A DNA stretch of 64,000 bases, taken from the NCBI GenBank assembly GCA_041675005.1, contig JBAYUQ010000002.1, forward strand, positions 186,001 through 250,000, given 5' to 3'. Each line of letters opens with the position of its first letter. The stretch's first letter is position 1. Position numbers and translations under genes: made by a program. The notes beneath the pieces are model-generated. The model saw only the letters and a program-made list of their open reading frames with translations, searched no databases and was not told where the DNA came from. Of the stretch, positions 37,333 through 47,127 are shown piece by piece. Source of the DNA: PGYR01 sp041675005 (GTDB lineage Bacteria; Bacteroidota; Ignavibacteria; Kapaibacteriales; UBA2268).

Positions 37333-39489
37333 TTACTCCAACACCACTTTTACGGCTTTCTCTTCTGTGCCGTGTTTGATATTTAGAATATAAACACCCG
37401 GCTGAGCTGTTGAACAATCCCAGATAATATTTCCTTTGTGCCTTGCTTCTTTTCCAAGTCTCAGATTACCACTCGTTTGTATTTTCCGTCCGCTTAGGTC
37501 GTAAATACTAATATCATATGCTGTCATAGGTATATTTATATCCCAATAAAACAGCACCTTAACCTCTGATTTCGCTGGGTTAGGATACGGAGGATAAGTA
37601 TAAAGATAGTTTCGTTCTATTTCTGATTCGACTGTGGATTTTACTTCTATTCCGAGGTCGGAAATTTTAGCTCTCCAAATTCCATATTCAGAACTAACTA
37701 ATAAATAATCTTCATTTATAAATCCCGAATTAAAATATAATTTATCACCATAGGGTGTAGTGTCATTTACTTGAAAAGAATTCCATTCTGTTTTTTCTTT
37801 ATTTGATACAAACACTTTGTTTAGAGAGAAATATAAGAAATAGTCATTATAGACTTTAAAATGTCTAATAGATTCTTCTTTGCTAATTTCTAAGTCTATA
37901 TTTACCCAGTTTATACCTAAATCGGTCGATTTTAATATCTTATTATCTATACCTAGACCATATAATATATTATCACTATAATTTACAAATCTTATCAAAT
38001 CATTCTCGGAATGCTCTATGAAGCTCCATGTTAAACCGTTGTCACTACTATTAATTTGCCGCTTATTAGAATTAATTATAATATTATTCTCATCTAATCT
38101 GAACGGATAATAATTTGAAATATCATCTTTGAATATTTCATTGTCAGTATATTTTATCCATGTTTTACCAAAATCTTCTGAATAATGGGTTCCATACTTT
38201 TTACTAAAGAGTAGAAATCTATTACCCATTATCAAAAATTCATCAATCCAAGTATTAAATTCAAAATATCCTAAATTGTTATAGTTCCACGTATTTCCAT
38301 AATCTGTAGAAATTAGTAACATATTTCTTGAGTCATTTAAAACAACTAATGTACTATTGCTTTTATAGATTCTAGATTTCCGTGTCCCAGCAAAATAAGA
38401 ATTGATATTATAAAAATCCCATGAGTTACCTTTATCTACTGAATAGTATATACCGTAACTACCTGTTGAGAATAATGTATCATTTACATTCGTAATATTA
38501 TACTGTCTTACGTCATCAGTCAGTGGTGAATTTCTAAACCAGTACTTTCCTTCATTAGTAGAATAATAAATTATATTATCCCTTGAATGTAAAAAAAGGG
38601 TATCATTATTTATTAATAAATCTTTAATACCTGAACCTTCCAAACCTTCAGTCAGTATAGCTTCCCAAGTTAATCCATTGTCAGTAGAAGTAGTTATACT
38701 ACCTCCACAACTGAATATTTTATTATTAAATGATATCATTTTGTTGACAGACATTTCAAAATTTGGAATAAGAGTCCAAGTCTCACCTATATCTGTAGAG
38801 CTATATAATTCTTTTTCTGATGTGAATGCTAATAAAGTATTATTATGAAAATGAAGATTATCTATTTGTTTTTTCATTGACTTTGTAAATTTCCAAGTTT
38901 TACCTTTATCCTTTGATATATAAAAAGTGCCTTCTTTACTTTCACCATCAAAATGCTTCCTTTTATCTGTAGAAAAAATATAGTTTCCAGAAGAAATGAT
39001 AATATCTGCAAATACAGAATCAGTTTTAGAATCATCTAAATAGATTTTCTCAAGGGTATCTACGCCTTTCTCAAGCTTGTATAGAGAAAAAAATTCATTA
39101 GCTTGCAGAAAAATTGTCGTATCAACAATTGTAACAGATGAATAACTCACTTGACCACCTAGTGTTTCAAATTCCTTCCATGATTCACCAGAATCATAAG
39201 ATAAATATAATTTTCTTCCAATGGAAGCAAATATAACATCACCTTTTTGGTTAATATGTCTAACAGTTCCTTTATTATATAAAAAACCTGTATCTAGTTT
39301 GATCCAAGAATTGTTGTTAAACTTATAAACATCTTCATTTCCAGAAAGTTCATATGTATATATTTCATTATTGATAGAGAATATTTTATTAACATAGGAA
39401 TATTCATTAATACCTTCTACCCGTTCCAATGTATCGCTCAATGTGATTAAAGGGATTAGAAATGTTATTATATATATATACTTTTTCAT
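37333..39489 (-). CDS. secreted BNR/Asp-box repeat protein with T9SS sorting domain (copy 1)
   Basis: A 718-aa paralogue of the gene at 34159-36327. It has a signal peptide (MKKYIYIITFLIPLITLS), many Asp-box-like repeats (DKGKTWKFT, DIGETWTLI, DNGLTWEAI, DKGNSWDFY, DYGNTWNYN, DFGKTWIKY, DNGLTWSFI), and the T9SS type A sorting domain (PYPNPAKSEVKVLFYWD, GVYILNIKHGTEEKAVKVVLE). The last 100 residues and the KL-DTGF-YNKGT-R-H-NQKGD-IFASIG segment are near-identical in both copies while the middle has drifted. It lies 14 bases after its cysteine-rich partner and is probably co-transcribed from the repeat-containing promoter. Confidence 0.88.
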   Translation of the reverse strand: MKKYIYIITFLIPLITLSDTLERVEGINEYSYVNKIFSINNEIYTYELSGNEDVYKFNNNSWIKLDTGFLYNKGTVRHINQKGDVIFASIGRKLYLSYDSGESWKEFETLGGQVSYSSVTIVDTTIFLQANEFFSLYKLEKGVDTLEKIYLDDSKTDSVFADIIISSGNYIFSTDKRKHFDGESKEGTFYISKDKGKTWKFTKSMKKQIDNLHFHNNTLLAFTSEKELYSSTDIGETWTLIPNFEMSVNKMISFNNKIFSCGGSITTSTDNGLTWEAILTEGLEGSGIKDLLINNDTLFLHSRDNIIYYSTNEGKYWFRNSPLTDDVRQYNITNVNDTLFSTGSYGIYYSVDKGNSWDFYNINSYFAGTRKSRIYKSNSTLVVLNDSRNMLLISTDYGNTWNYNNLGYFEFNTWIDEFLIMGNRFLLFSKKYGTHYSEDFGKTWIKYTDNEIFKDDISNYYPFRLDENNIIINSNKRQINSSDNGLTWSFIEHSENDLIRFVNYSDNILYGLGIDNKILKSTDLGINWVNIDLEISKEESIRHFKVYNDYFLYFSLNKVFVSNKEKTEWNSFQVNDTTPYGDKLYFNSGFINEDYLLVSSEYGIWRAKISDLGIEVKSTVESEIERNYLYTYPPYPNPAKSEVKVLFYWDINIPMTAYDISIYDLSGRKIQTSGNLRLGKEARHKGNIIWDCSTAQPGVYILNIKHGTEEKAVKVVLE

Positions 39490-39503
39490 AATAATTCATA
39501 CCT

Positions 39504-40136
39504 TTATGGGTTACAAATCGTATGCATTATGTAGCATTCAGATTCTTCGTGCAATGCTGTCGGTTTTACAATTTCATACCCTTCCATTTTACATTCAGGA
39601 GGGAAATTATAACCAAAGTAACTTCCATTTGTGTGATGTATAACACCATATTTATCTTTACAATATTTATGCTCTTCATAGCAATAAGCTTTATCATCAC
39701 ATGGGATTGCTAACCATGTTGAATCTGTTCCATTTATAGTATTCAAAACTAATTTCCAACAAATTGGCATTTCAAAAATATATACTTGTCTTGGTGTATT
39801 TTTACAAGGTGGGAATGAGTCTTGACAAAAATTTAGCCATAATGATGTAGGATTCGAAAGTTGTGTAAATATTTGCTGTGAAATTTGACCATAATCGAGT
39901 GTTGAATTACAAGGTCCAATATTTCTGAAAGAATTTACTTTTATTTTACCTGGATATGAAAATTGACATAAAATGCATAATTCAACAACATAATTACAAC
40001 CGTCAACTGTAACAACTTCAGTCGTATTTTGCCAAGGTGAAGTACACGGTTGTGCCTCTGCTTCACTCTTCATTCCTACACTCATTAGAAATAATGTTAC
40101 TCCAAGAGCAACTAATATGTTAGAAAATCTTTTCAT
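39504..40136 (-). CDS. cysteine-rich secreted protein (intact copy)
   Basis: A 210-aa protein with a signal peptide (MKRFSNILVALGVTLFLMSV, cleavage likely after AEA). The mature part has about 15 cysteines, in an arrangement such as CNYVVELCILCQF, FCQDSFPPCKN, PCDDKAYCYEEHKYCKDKYG and ECYIMHTIC, which suggests disulphide bonds in the periplasm or outside the cell. I do not recognise the family. It is upstream of and likely co-transcribed with the T9SS Asp-box protein, so the two may act as a pair. Confidence 0.8.
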   Translation of the reverse strand: MKRFSNILVALGVTLFLMSVGMKSEAEAQPCTSPWQNTTEVVTVDGCNYVVELCILCQFSYPGKIKVNSFRNIGPCNSTLDYGQISQQIFTQLSNPTSLWLNFCQDSFPPCKNTPRQVYIFEMPICWKLVLNTINGTDSTWLAIPCDDKAYCYEEHKYCKDKYGVIHHTNGSYFGYNFPPECKMEGYEIVKPTALHEESECYIMHTICNP

Positions 40137-40178
40137 AATAAATACCTCTTAAGTTATTAAATAGAACAAAATTGAGGT

Positions 40179-40215
40179 CAAATCTAATTTAATTTAATTT
40201 AATTTAATTTGCAAA
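40179..40215 (-). promoter_or_regulatory. promoter with pentamer repeat in the spacer (copy 1, spacer 25)
   Basis: On the minus strand TTTG (40215-40212) and TAGATTTG (40186-40179) are separated by 25 bases, five pentamers (ATTTA four times, then ATTTG). This is two units more than in the copy at 37026-37052 and five bases more than the best spacing. Downstream, the 40 bases to the ATG are the same in both copies. Confidence 0.6.
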
Positions 40216-40579
40216 TAAAAAGTACAAAACAAGGTTTTTTTTCAACACCCCTATCATATTGTTACAAAGTGAGTTAGCGAGTTATAAGAAGTGTAATATT
40301 TTAGAATGCATTATGATAGAAAGACAAAAGAAGCTTCTACCCGATATAGCTTATTTAAGATTTTATAGACTCATTTTTTGAAAAAAAGGAGAGGCAGACA
40401 ACGCACCAACGTTGGCTGACGGGGTATTTACATACGCAAGGAGTTTTAAATGATTTTTCAAGTTCAAATAAATACCGCTCCGATTGAGCGAATAGGAAAT
40501 TCTTTTTTCTCCTGGACTCTTCGCTAACTCCGTTAGCTCTGAGAGACGTAGATATAAAGAGGGGATAGTTATTTTTGTA
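40216..40579. other. intergenic region, no clear gene
   Basis: The first 30 bases belong to the duplicated promoter region. The rest holds small inverted repeats (CCAACGTTGG near 40410; GCTAAC/GTTAGC near 40523) and a plus-strand open frame of only 25 codons (40450-40527, MIFQVQINTAPIERIGNSFF...) with AAGGAG six bases before its ATG. I cannot say whether that peptide is made. Confidence 0.3.
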
Positions 40580-42193
40580 TTATATTATTTTGAATTCTAT
40601 TCTTCTGTTCTTAGCCAAAGCTTTCTTGGTGCCGCTCGTATCTAACGGTTTTGATTCGCCGAACCCCTTAGCTTTTAGCCGTGTGGGAGATATACCTTTC
40701 TTAATCAAATAGAACATAACCGCCTCTGCCCTATCCATTGATAATCTTTGATTTATATCTTCGTTTCCTTCTTCGTCCGTGTGACCTTGGATTTCTATTC
40801 TGATGTCTTTTTCTTTCTCTAACCAGTTATATATATCATCGAGTATTAGTTCTGATTCCAATCTAATTTCAGCACTACCAGTCATGAAGTTAATGCCTTT
40901 TGGCTTATAGGTCTCCCCTTTCTTTATTTTCTCTATCTCTTGAACAATAATTACTGTATCAGGAATCGATTTAATATAGACTGTATCTCGCAACTTAATT
41001 TCTTTTACGAATGCTTCTGTTTGTGGACATCCTTGTAGAATTTTTATTCCGAATACCGAAGGACATTTATCATCTTTATCAGGTATTCCATCACCGTCAG
41101 TGTCACCTTTCATCGGGTCACTTCCAGCTTTTATCTCTTCTAAATCAGTTAATCCATCTCTATCGGAATCGGCAATATTTGGGTTAGAATTGTGTAGCAT
41201 TACTTCTTCATAATCGGTCAATCCGTCACCATCTGTGTCTATTTTATTAAGGTTAGTATTGTTTGCCACTTCTTGAGCATCTGTAAGTCCGTCCCCATCT
41301 GTATCGATGGATAAAGGATTTGATTTATAAAGATGTATCTCATCATAATCACTTATTCCATCATCATCCGTATCGGCTTTATATGGATAAGTTCCATATT
41401 CTTTTTCTTCATCGTTAGTCAAGCCATCATTATCTGGGTCATTATCACTAAAAAGATAATAAGATAGCTTCAATCCAGCTTCAGCAATTCCATCCGTATT
41501 TGCAACTGATCCTTCAGGAGGTATTTGTGCATATCCATCAAGCCAATCAGTTGTTAGTATGTGATAAGATGCGTGTACACCTAGTGATAAATCCCTATAA
41601 AGAAATACATCGATTCCCATACCACCGACAGGATGAAAATCAATTTCATTCTGAACTTTGAAATCTGGGTAATGAATTTTATCACCACCTGGATCTAATG
41701 GACTGTCCTGAATATCTTGGTTTTGGAATGACAGGACAGAAAAACCACCAAAAATATAGTAGTTAATCTGTGAACGAGGTAATAGGTTTATGAATAATAG
41801 AAAATCAACAGTTGTTATTTTCGTATTTCGCTCGTAAGCCCTCTTATCTGCATCAAGGAAATACTCACGTGGGAATTGTCTATAAAAGTCATCACCTAAC
41901 CTATTGATATAGCGGCGTTCGTATTTGAGGTATCCAGTACCCGCTCTAGCCCCAATAGCAAACTCGGGTACATAAGGTATGAAATAGCGAGTAAAAAAGC
42001 CACCTGCATAACCAACATTGTTATCAGTAAACTCACCAAAATACTTAGTCAAATAGCCAGTAGCACCAACTTCTAATCTGCCATCAGCGTATATACCTTC
42101 TTTGACGAAAGATTGCGATTGAACAGACATTGTTAATGCCATGAAAATTAGAACAATCGTGTTTATCAACTTCATATTATATAAACACTTCAT
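40580..42193 (-). CDS. OmpA family protein with TSP3 repeats
   Basis: A 537-aa outer-membrane protein. The signal peptide (MKLINTIVLIFMALTMSVQS) begins at residue 7, so an ATG at 42175 is an alternative start. A membrane beta-barrel domain spans about residues 30-245. Calcium-binding TSP3 repeats follow (DNDPDNDGLTNDEEKEYGTYP, DTDDDGISDYDE, DTDGDGLTDAQE, DSDRDGLTDLEE, DTDGDGIPDKDDKCPS). The C-terminal OmpA domain binds peptidoglycan (IEIQGHTDEEGNEDINQRLS, AKGFGESKPL, KNRRIEFKI). It links the outer membrane to the cell wall. Confidence 0.92.
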   Translation of the reverse strand: MKCLYNMKLINTIVLIFMALTMSVQSQSFVKEGIYADGRLEVGATGYLTKYFGEFTDNNVGYAGGFFTRYFIPYVPEFAIGARAGTGYLKYERRYINRLGDDFYRQFPREYFLDADKRAYERNTKITTVDFLLFINLLPRSQINYYIFGGFSVLSFQNQDIQDSPLDPGGDKIHYPDFKVQNEIDFHPVGGMGIDVFLYRDLSLGVHASYHILTTDWLDGYAQIPPEGSVANTDGIAEAGLKLSYYLFSDNDPDNDGLTNDEEKEYGTYPYKADTDDDGISDYDEIHLYKSNPLSIDTDGDGLTDAQEVANNTNLNKIDTDGDGLTDYEEVMLHNSNPNIADSDRDGLTDLEEIKAGSDPMKGDTDGDGIPDKDDKCPSVFGIKILQGCPQTEAFVKEIKLRDTVYIKSIPDTVIIVQEIEKIKKGETYKPKGINFMTGSAEIRLESELILDDIYNWLEKEKDIRIEIQGHTDEEGNEDINQRLSMDRAEAVMFYLIKKGISPTRLKAKGFGESKPLDTSGTKKALAKNRRIEFKII

Positions 42194-42210
42194 TTCATAC
42201 TTGGTTACTT

Positions 42211-43485
42211 TTATCTAACTATTGTGTCATTTCTGTCTGGAGATACTGATATCAATGATATTCTAGCCCCTGTAAATTCTTCTATAAAGTCAATATAGTC
42301 TTTTACTTCTTTAGGGAATTCATCATAAGATTTGAAACCTGTTGTATCAATATTCCAACCTTTGAAAGATTTATAAACTAATTCAATATTGTTGAATTTT
42401 TGCATATCAACAGGGAATGAGTTTAGTAATTTACCATTGATTGTATATCCTGTACATACTTTGATTTCCTCTAAACCATCTAATACGTCTAATTTGGTAA
42501 GTGCAATATTGCTAATGCCATTTATCATAACTGAGTATTTCAGTGCAAATAAGTCTAACCAACCACATCTACGAGGTCTGCCAGTTGTTGCTCCAAACTC
42601 ATGTCCAACAATAGCTAAATGCTTTCCTATTTCGTCATCTAATTGAGTCGGGAAAGGACCATTACCTACGCGAGTAGTATATGCTTTTACAATTCCGATT
42701 ATTTCATCAACTTTAGTTGGTGGGATACCTAGACCAGTACATGCTCCGCCTGAAGTAGGATTTGAACTAGTAACAAATGGGTAAGTACCATGATCTAAAT
42801 CGAGCAAGGCACCCTGTGCACCTTCTACTAATATTTCTTTTCCTTCCTCAATGTAGTTATTAAGTAAAGTAGAAATATCTGTTACATAAGGGTCAATTAG
42901 TTTATCAAATTCTATGTATTTCTCAACTATTGAATCAACATCCAACTCATCATGACCATAAATTTTAGTCAATACTTCATTATATTCACTAATATTATAT
43001 CTAAGTTTTTCTTCAAAATCTTTTCTATCTAATAAATCAACAATTCTAATACCAGTTCTTTTTGCTTTATCTATATAAGCTGGGCCTATACCTCTGCCAG
43101 TAGTACCTATAGTTTTATCGGCGTTGTGGCTCTCACGAACAGTATCCATCATCTTGTGGTATGGCATTATTAGATGAGCTTTATGACTGATGAATAATCG
43201 ACCAGTCACATCTATATTATGTGACTTCAGCATTTCTATTTCTTCCATCAAAGCAACTGGGTCTATTACAACTCCATTCCCAATTACGCATTTGGTTGTT
43301 GGATTAAGTATTCCAGATGGTATCAAGTGTAATACATACTTTTTATCATCTATAACGATAGTGTGACCTGCATTTGCACCACCTTGGAATCTAGCTACTA
43401 TATCAGCATTGGCACTAAGTAAATCTACTATTTTGCCTTTTCCTTCATCACCCCATTGGGCTCCGACAATAACTTTTACGCTCAT
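42211..43485 (-). CDS. purA: adenylosuccinate synthetase
   Basis: A 424-aa PurA, which joins IMP and aspartate with GTP in AMP synthesis. Seen in the sequence: the phosphate loop VIVGAQWGDEGKGKIVDLL, GGANAGHTIVI, IGTTGRGIGPAYIDKA, EGAQGALLDLDHGTYPFVTSS and TTGRPRRCGWLDLFALKY. It lies 17 bases before ompA and behind a terminator-like hairpin that follows the STAS gene. Confidence 0.97.
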   Translation of the reverse strand: MSVKVIVGAQWGDEGKGKIVDLLSANADIVARFQGGANAGHTIVIDDKKYVLHLIPSGILNPTTKCVIGNGVVIDPVALMEEIEMLKSHNIDVTGRLFISHKAHLIMPYHKMMDTVRESHNADKTIGTTGRGIGPAYIDKAKRTGIRIVDLLDRKDFEEKLRYNISEYNEVLTKIYGHDELDVDSIVEKYIEFDKLIDPYVTDISTLLNNYIEEGKEILVEGAQGALLDLDHGTYPFVTSSNPTSGGACTGLGIPPTKVDEIIGIVKAYTTRVGNGPFPTQLDDEIGKHLAIVGHEFGATTGRPRRCGWLDLFALKYSVMINGISNIALTKLDVLDGLEEIKVCTGYTINGKLLNSFPVDMQKFNNIELVYKSFKGWNIDTTGFKSYDEFPKEVKDYIDFIEEFTGARISLISVSPDRNDTIVR

Positions 43486-43504
43486 TTTTTTACCTTGAAA
43501 TAGA

Positions 43505-43536
43505 AAACAAAAACTCCGAACTAAAATGTCCGGAGT
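43505..43536 (-). terminator. terminator after the secD-secF-STAS transcript
   Basis: On the minus strand ACTCCG and CGGAGT pair around a 12-base loop, followed by TTTTTGTTTT. It lies 27 bases after the STAS gene stop and before purA. Confidence 0.65.
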
Positions 43537-43563
43537 GTTAAAAATACCTTTTTAAACTCCAGA

Positions 43564-43893
43564 CTAATCTACGTTTTTAGCAGATTCTAAAGAGTCTTTA
43601 ATTGTCAATATTTGTGTTAAATTAGTAATCTTGAATAATTCTAATATCTTTTCGCTAGGTGCAGCAATCACAAGTTTACATTTATTTTTAGTACAACTTG
43701 TATGTGCTCCAACTATCATTCCTAATCCAGAACTATTCAGTACTTTTACATCAGATAAGTCCACAATGACTTTAGTTGGGTTCGAGCTAAGTGCATCTTC
43801 AACTAAAGAAGAGAACTCTATTACTTGAGTACCACCTAATACTTCACTTGGAAGACTTAGAACTGACACATTATTTTCATTAGTCAATTTCAT
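43564..43893 (-). CDS. STAS domain protein (anti-sigma factor antagonist type)
   Basis: A 109-aa single STAS domain like SpoIIAA/RsbV. KVIVDLSDVKVLNSSGLGMIVGAH carries the serine that partner anti-sigma kinases phosphorylate in this family, and KCKLVIAAPSEKILELFKITNL is typical of the second half. No kinase or sigma factor is next to it. The start is two bases after the secF stop, so it is likely co-transcribed with secDF. Confidence 0.87.
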   Translation of the reverse strand: MKLTNENNVSVLSLPSEVLGGTQVIEFSSLVEDALSSNPTKVIVDLSDVKVLNSSGLGMIVGAHTSCTKNKCKLVIAAPSEKILELFKITNLTQILTIKDSLESAKNVD

Positions 43894-43895
43894 AT

Positions 43896-44831
43896 TTACG
43901 CCGTTACTGTTTTGATATCATTTTCACCAACGTCAATTTTCTTAACGTTTGAGAAGTACCATAAAGCAAATGGAGTTGCTATGAATATAGATGAATATGT
44001 ACCTACGATAAACCCAACGAACATTGTAAAGGCAAAACCTTCTAGTGTTGGTCCACCAAAGAACAATAGAACTAATAAAACTAGTTCAGTAGTTAATGTA
44101 GTATTAACTGATCTAGAAAGTGTTTCGTTTATACTTCTATTGAAAATACTTACTAATGATTTACCTTTCATCAGATCTCTATTCTCTCTTACCCTATCGA
44201 AGATAATCACGGTATCATTTATAGAGTAACCAACAACTGTTAACATTGCAGCAAGTATAGTTTGATCTATTTCTAGACTAAATATACCTATTTTCTGGAA
44301 TATGATTACAATTAAGAAGGTGACCATAATATCATGAACAAGAGCTATTATCGCCGCTAAACCAAAACTAAATTCGAATCGGAAAGCAAGATAAAGCATT
44401 ATCATTATTGTTGAGAATAATATAGCTAAAAAGGCTTGAGTTCGCATCTCATTACCAATCTTAGGCCCTATTTTATCTACTTTTAATACTTCATGTGGAT
44501 TATCTGGAAACTTATTAGTTAGACCCGTTTTTAGTATTTCAGGAGCATTATCAGAATCTTGAATTCTAATTAAAAATGAACCTTCAGCACCAAAAGTCTT
44601 TATTTCACTTGACCCGAAACCAATTTCGCTAACTGCTGTTCTCAATTCAGATGTTGGCATTGTTTTAGCAAATTTAACGCCTACTTCAGTACCACCTGTA
44701 AAGTCAATACCAAATTTAGGAGGAAATATGAAAGCTATAATCAATCCAAATACTATTGTGCTAAGAGAAACTGTTAAAAGTATCTTTCTTTTAGCTACGA
44801 AATCTATGTTTGTTTTATCAAAAAATTGCAT
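43896..44831 (-). CDS. secF: protein translocase subunit SecF
   Basis: A 311-aa SecF with six predicted membrane segments. It shows the family motifs FGIDFTGGTEVGVKF near residue 35 and VGYSINDTVIIFDRVREN near residue 190. With SecD it uses the proton gradient to pull exported proteins through SecYEG. It follows secD by 20 bases. Confidence 0.95.
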   Translation of the reverse strand: MQFFDKTNIDFVAKRKILLTVSLSTIVFGLIIAFIFPPKFGIDFTGGTEVGVKFAKTMPTSELRTAVSEIGFGSSEIKTFGAEGSFLIRIQDSDNAPEILKTGLTNKFPDNPHEVLKVDKIGPKIGNEMRTQAFLAILFSTIMIMLYLAFRFEFSFGLAAIIALVHDIMVTFLIVIIFQKIGIFSLEIDQTILAAMLTVVGYSINDTVIIFDRVRENRDLMKGKSLVSIFNRSINETLSRSVNTTLTTELVLLVLLFFGGPTLEGFAFTMFVGFIVGTYSSIFIATPFALWYFSNVKKIDVGENDIKTVTA

Positions 44832-44851
44832 TTTTTTTCTTCCTTTTCAGA

Positions 44852-46984
44852 TTAAGAATTTTTAGATTGACCAAAACTAAATGATGAATTTTTTCCATCA
44901 GAAAGTTGTAGCTCAATAAGTGAACGAGAAACCATTATAGCAGTAAATAATGTACTAAGAATACCAATCATCAACGTTAGAGCAAAACCTCTAATCAAAC
45001 CAGTACCTACATAATAAAGAATTAAACCTGTCATAAATGTCGTAATATTAGAGTCAAAGATAGCAGACATCGCTTTACTAAATCCTTCATCGATCGCTGA
45101 TCTCAATGAACGTCCTTTATTAAGTTCTTCTCTTACTCTCTCAAAAATAAGGATATTTGCATCTACAGCCATACCTAGTGTCAGTACGATACCAGCAATA
45201 CCTGGTAAAGACAATGTACCTCCAAGAGAAGCAAGTATAGTGAAAATAACCATTATATTAATAAGTAGTGAAATATCCGCCACAAGACCAGCTCTAGAAT
45301 AGTAAAATATCATAAATAAGATAACTAAACCAAACGCAAATAATGTAGAATTAATACCACTTGTTATAGAATCATCACCAAGTGATGCACCTACAACTTT
45401 TTCTTCAATAATTTTAACAGGTGCTTTCAGTGCACCAGCTTTGAGTACAATTTCAAGTAAGCTAGCTTCTTTTGCATTAGCCATACCTGAGATTTGAGAA
45501 CTCCCACCTGATATTTTCGCATTAACATTAGGTGCAGAATAAACATTACCATCTAATACAATTGCTATTCTCTTACCAACATTAGCACCAGTAATTGAAG
45601 CCCATTTGTCTGAACCATCTGAGTTCATAGACATATTCACAACCCAAGAGTTTGAAGTTGGATCTACATTTTTACCAGCATCTACAATCACGTCACCAGT
45701 TAATTCTGGTTCAGATTTCAAACCATAAAAATCAAGGAATTGACCTGTGATTTTTTCAGCATCCGAAGCTTCTGATTTTGCTTGGAATGCAAGTTCAGTA
45801 TCGAATGGTAATAATGATTTAACCTTAGAGTCTTTTAGCATAATTTTCAATTTAGCTAATGAATCTTCGTGAATTCTGAAATAATAATTTCCTTGTTGTG
45901 GGAAGCTATTGATATCATAACTTACAGGTTGCATTTGCCCATCTTTAGTATCACCTACCCAAAATGTAGCAAACATTCTAGTGAAAGGGTGCTTTGAAGC
46001 ATATAAGTTTTGTGCTGCTTTTTCAGATAATCCTTCATAAGGATTAGAAGTGTCAGCTTTTGCAACATCTTCTTTCTTATTAGTATCTGTAGTACTAGCT
46101 TCATCGTTATTTTTTACAGTAGTATCAGTAGATTTCAACTCAGCAGTTGCTTCTGGTGCAGGAACTACTTGTTCAGTTACATTAGCTGTATCTGTTATTG
46201 TTGTTGCAGCGGCAGGAGATTTACTAGATTTCGATGCTAACATAGCATCTATTTTTTGGAATGACTGAACTAATTCAGCATTACTTCTAACTAATTTGAA
46301 TTCTAGTCGTGCAGTAGTTTCTAATAAACTTCTGATTTGTGATTCATCAGTTACACCAGGTAATTCAAGTAGAATTCTTCTACTACCTTGTTTTTGAATA
46401 TTTGGCTCAGATACACCGTATTTATCAATACGTTGTCTAATAACTTCTTGTGCTTGGTTGATAGCACCGTCAGCATTATTAGTTAGTTCTTCTAAGATTG
46501 CTTCTTCAGAAGCATTACTTATATCGCCTAAATCGAAGTATGAGATTAAACTTTTACCTTCTGGTTTTGCAATCTCATTGAATTTTCTTGAGAAAATATC
46601 AACTACTGACTCATCAGAAGTTTGTGACTCTTTTTCAGTTGCTTCTAAAACTCTATCAAAAGTATCGTCAATAGCTTCTTTTTGGGCAGTTTCTCTAAGG
46701 AGTTTGACTACGTCAACTTCCATAGTTACATACATACCCCCCTTCAAATCAAGTCCTAGTTGCAAAGAATTCTCTTTTGCACTTTGGTATTCTTGACCAT
46801 AGTTTTTTTTGAATTCATTCATTATAGCTAATGAATCTGCTGAATTACCTGCTTGGTTTGCCCTATGCAAATAATCAGCTCTTTTAGATTCCAATTGGGA
46901 ATAGTTATACGTAGGATAAAGTGCGAATATCGCAGCTATTATAGGAATAACTATTAACGCTATTTTACCAATTTTCGATTTCAA
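44852..46984 (-). CDS. secD: protein translocase subunit SecD
   Basis: A 710-aa SecD. It has the N-terminal membrane segment, the LQLGLDLKGGMYVTMEV motif, the P1 region (NQAQEVIRQRIDKYGVSEPNIQKQGSRRILLELPGV), and a C-terminal six-helix part with LTLGMAVDANILIFERVREEL. A low-complexity Thr/Ala/Asp/Lys-rich insert sits in the periplasmic head at about residues 255-315, which makes it longer than the E. coli protein. The start is TTG with GGAGG six bases upstream. Confidence 0.95.
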   Translation of the reverse strand: MKSKIGKIALIVIPIIAAIFALYPTYNYSQLESKRADYLHRANQAGNSADSLAIMNEFKKNYGQEYQSAKENSLQLGLDLKGGMYVTMEVDVVKLLRETAQKEAIDDTFDRVLEATEKESQTSDESVVDIFSRKFNEIAKPEGKSLISYFDLGDISNASEEAILEELTNNADGAINQAQEVIRQRIDKYGVSEPNIQKQGSRRILLELPGVTDESQIRSLLETTARLEFKLVRSNAELVQSFQKIDAMLASKSSKSPAAATTITDTANVTEQVVPAPEATAELKSTDTTVKNNDEASTTDTNKKEDVAKADTSNPYEGLSEKAAQNLYASKHPFTRMFATFWVGDTKDGQMQPVSYDINSFPQQGNYYFRIHEDSLAKLKIMLKDSKVKSLLPFDTELAFQAKSEASDAEKITGQFLDFYGLKSEPELTGDVIVDAGKNVDPTSNSWVVNMSMNSDGSDKWASITGANVGKRIAIVLDGNVYSAPNVNAKISGGSSQISGMANAKEASLLEIVLKAGALKAPVKIIEEKVVGASLGDDSITSGINSTLFAFGLVILFMIFYYSRAGLVADISLLINIMVIFTILASLGGTLSLPGIAGIVLTLGMAVDANILIFERVREELNKGRSLRSAIDEGFSKAMSAIFDSNITTFMTGLILYYVGTGLIRGFALTLMIGILSTLFTAIMVSRSLIELQLSDGKNSSFSFGQSKNS

Positions 46985-47127
46985 TTAATGCCTCCGAGTA
47001 TTTATCTCGATAATCTCTTATTATGAAAAATTGTGAAAAGTACAAGCACGAATATAACTGATTGAATTTAAAATTCAAATGAATTAAAATCATTTTTTTT
47101 CAACGATGACTAATTTAGAGCTATTTC

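Noticed and set aside
40450..40527. 25-codon plus-strand frame with a good AAGGAG site
   Set aside because: Too short to support as a gene; no similarity known to me, no terminator or promoter partner. Mentioned in the intergenic entry only.
41090..41460. Repetitive DNA in ompA
   Set aside because: The repeats encode the calcium-binding TSP3 repeats of the protein and need no other explanation.
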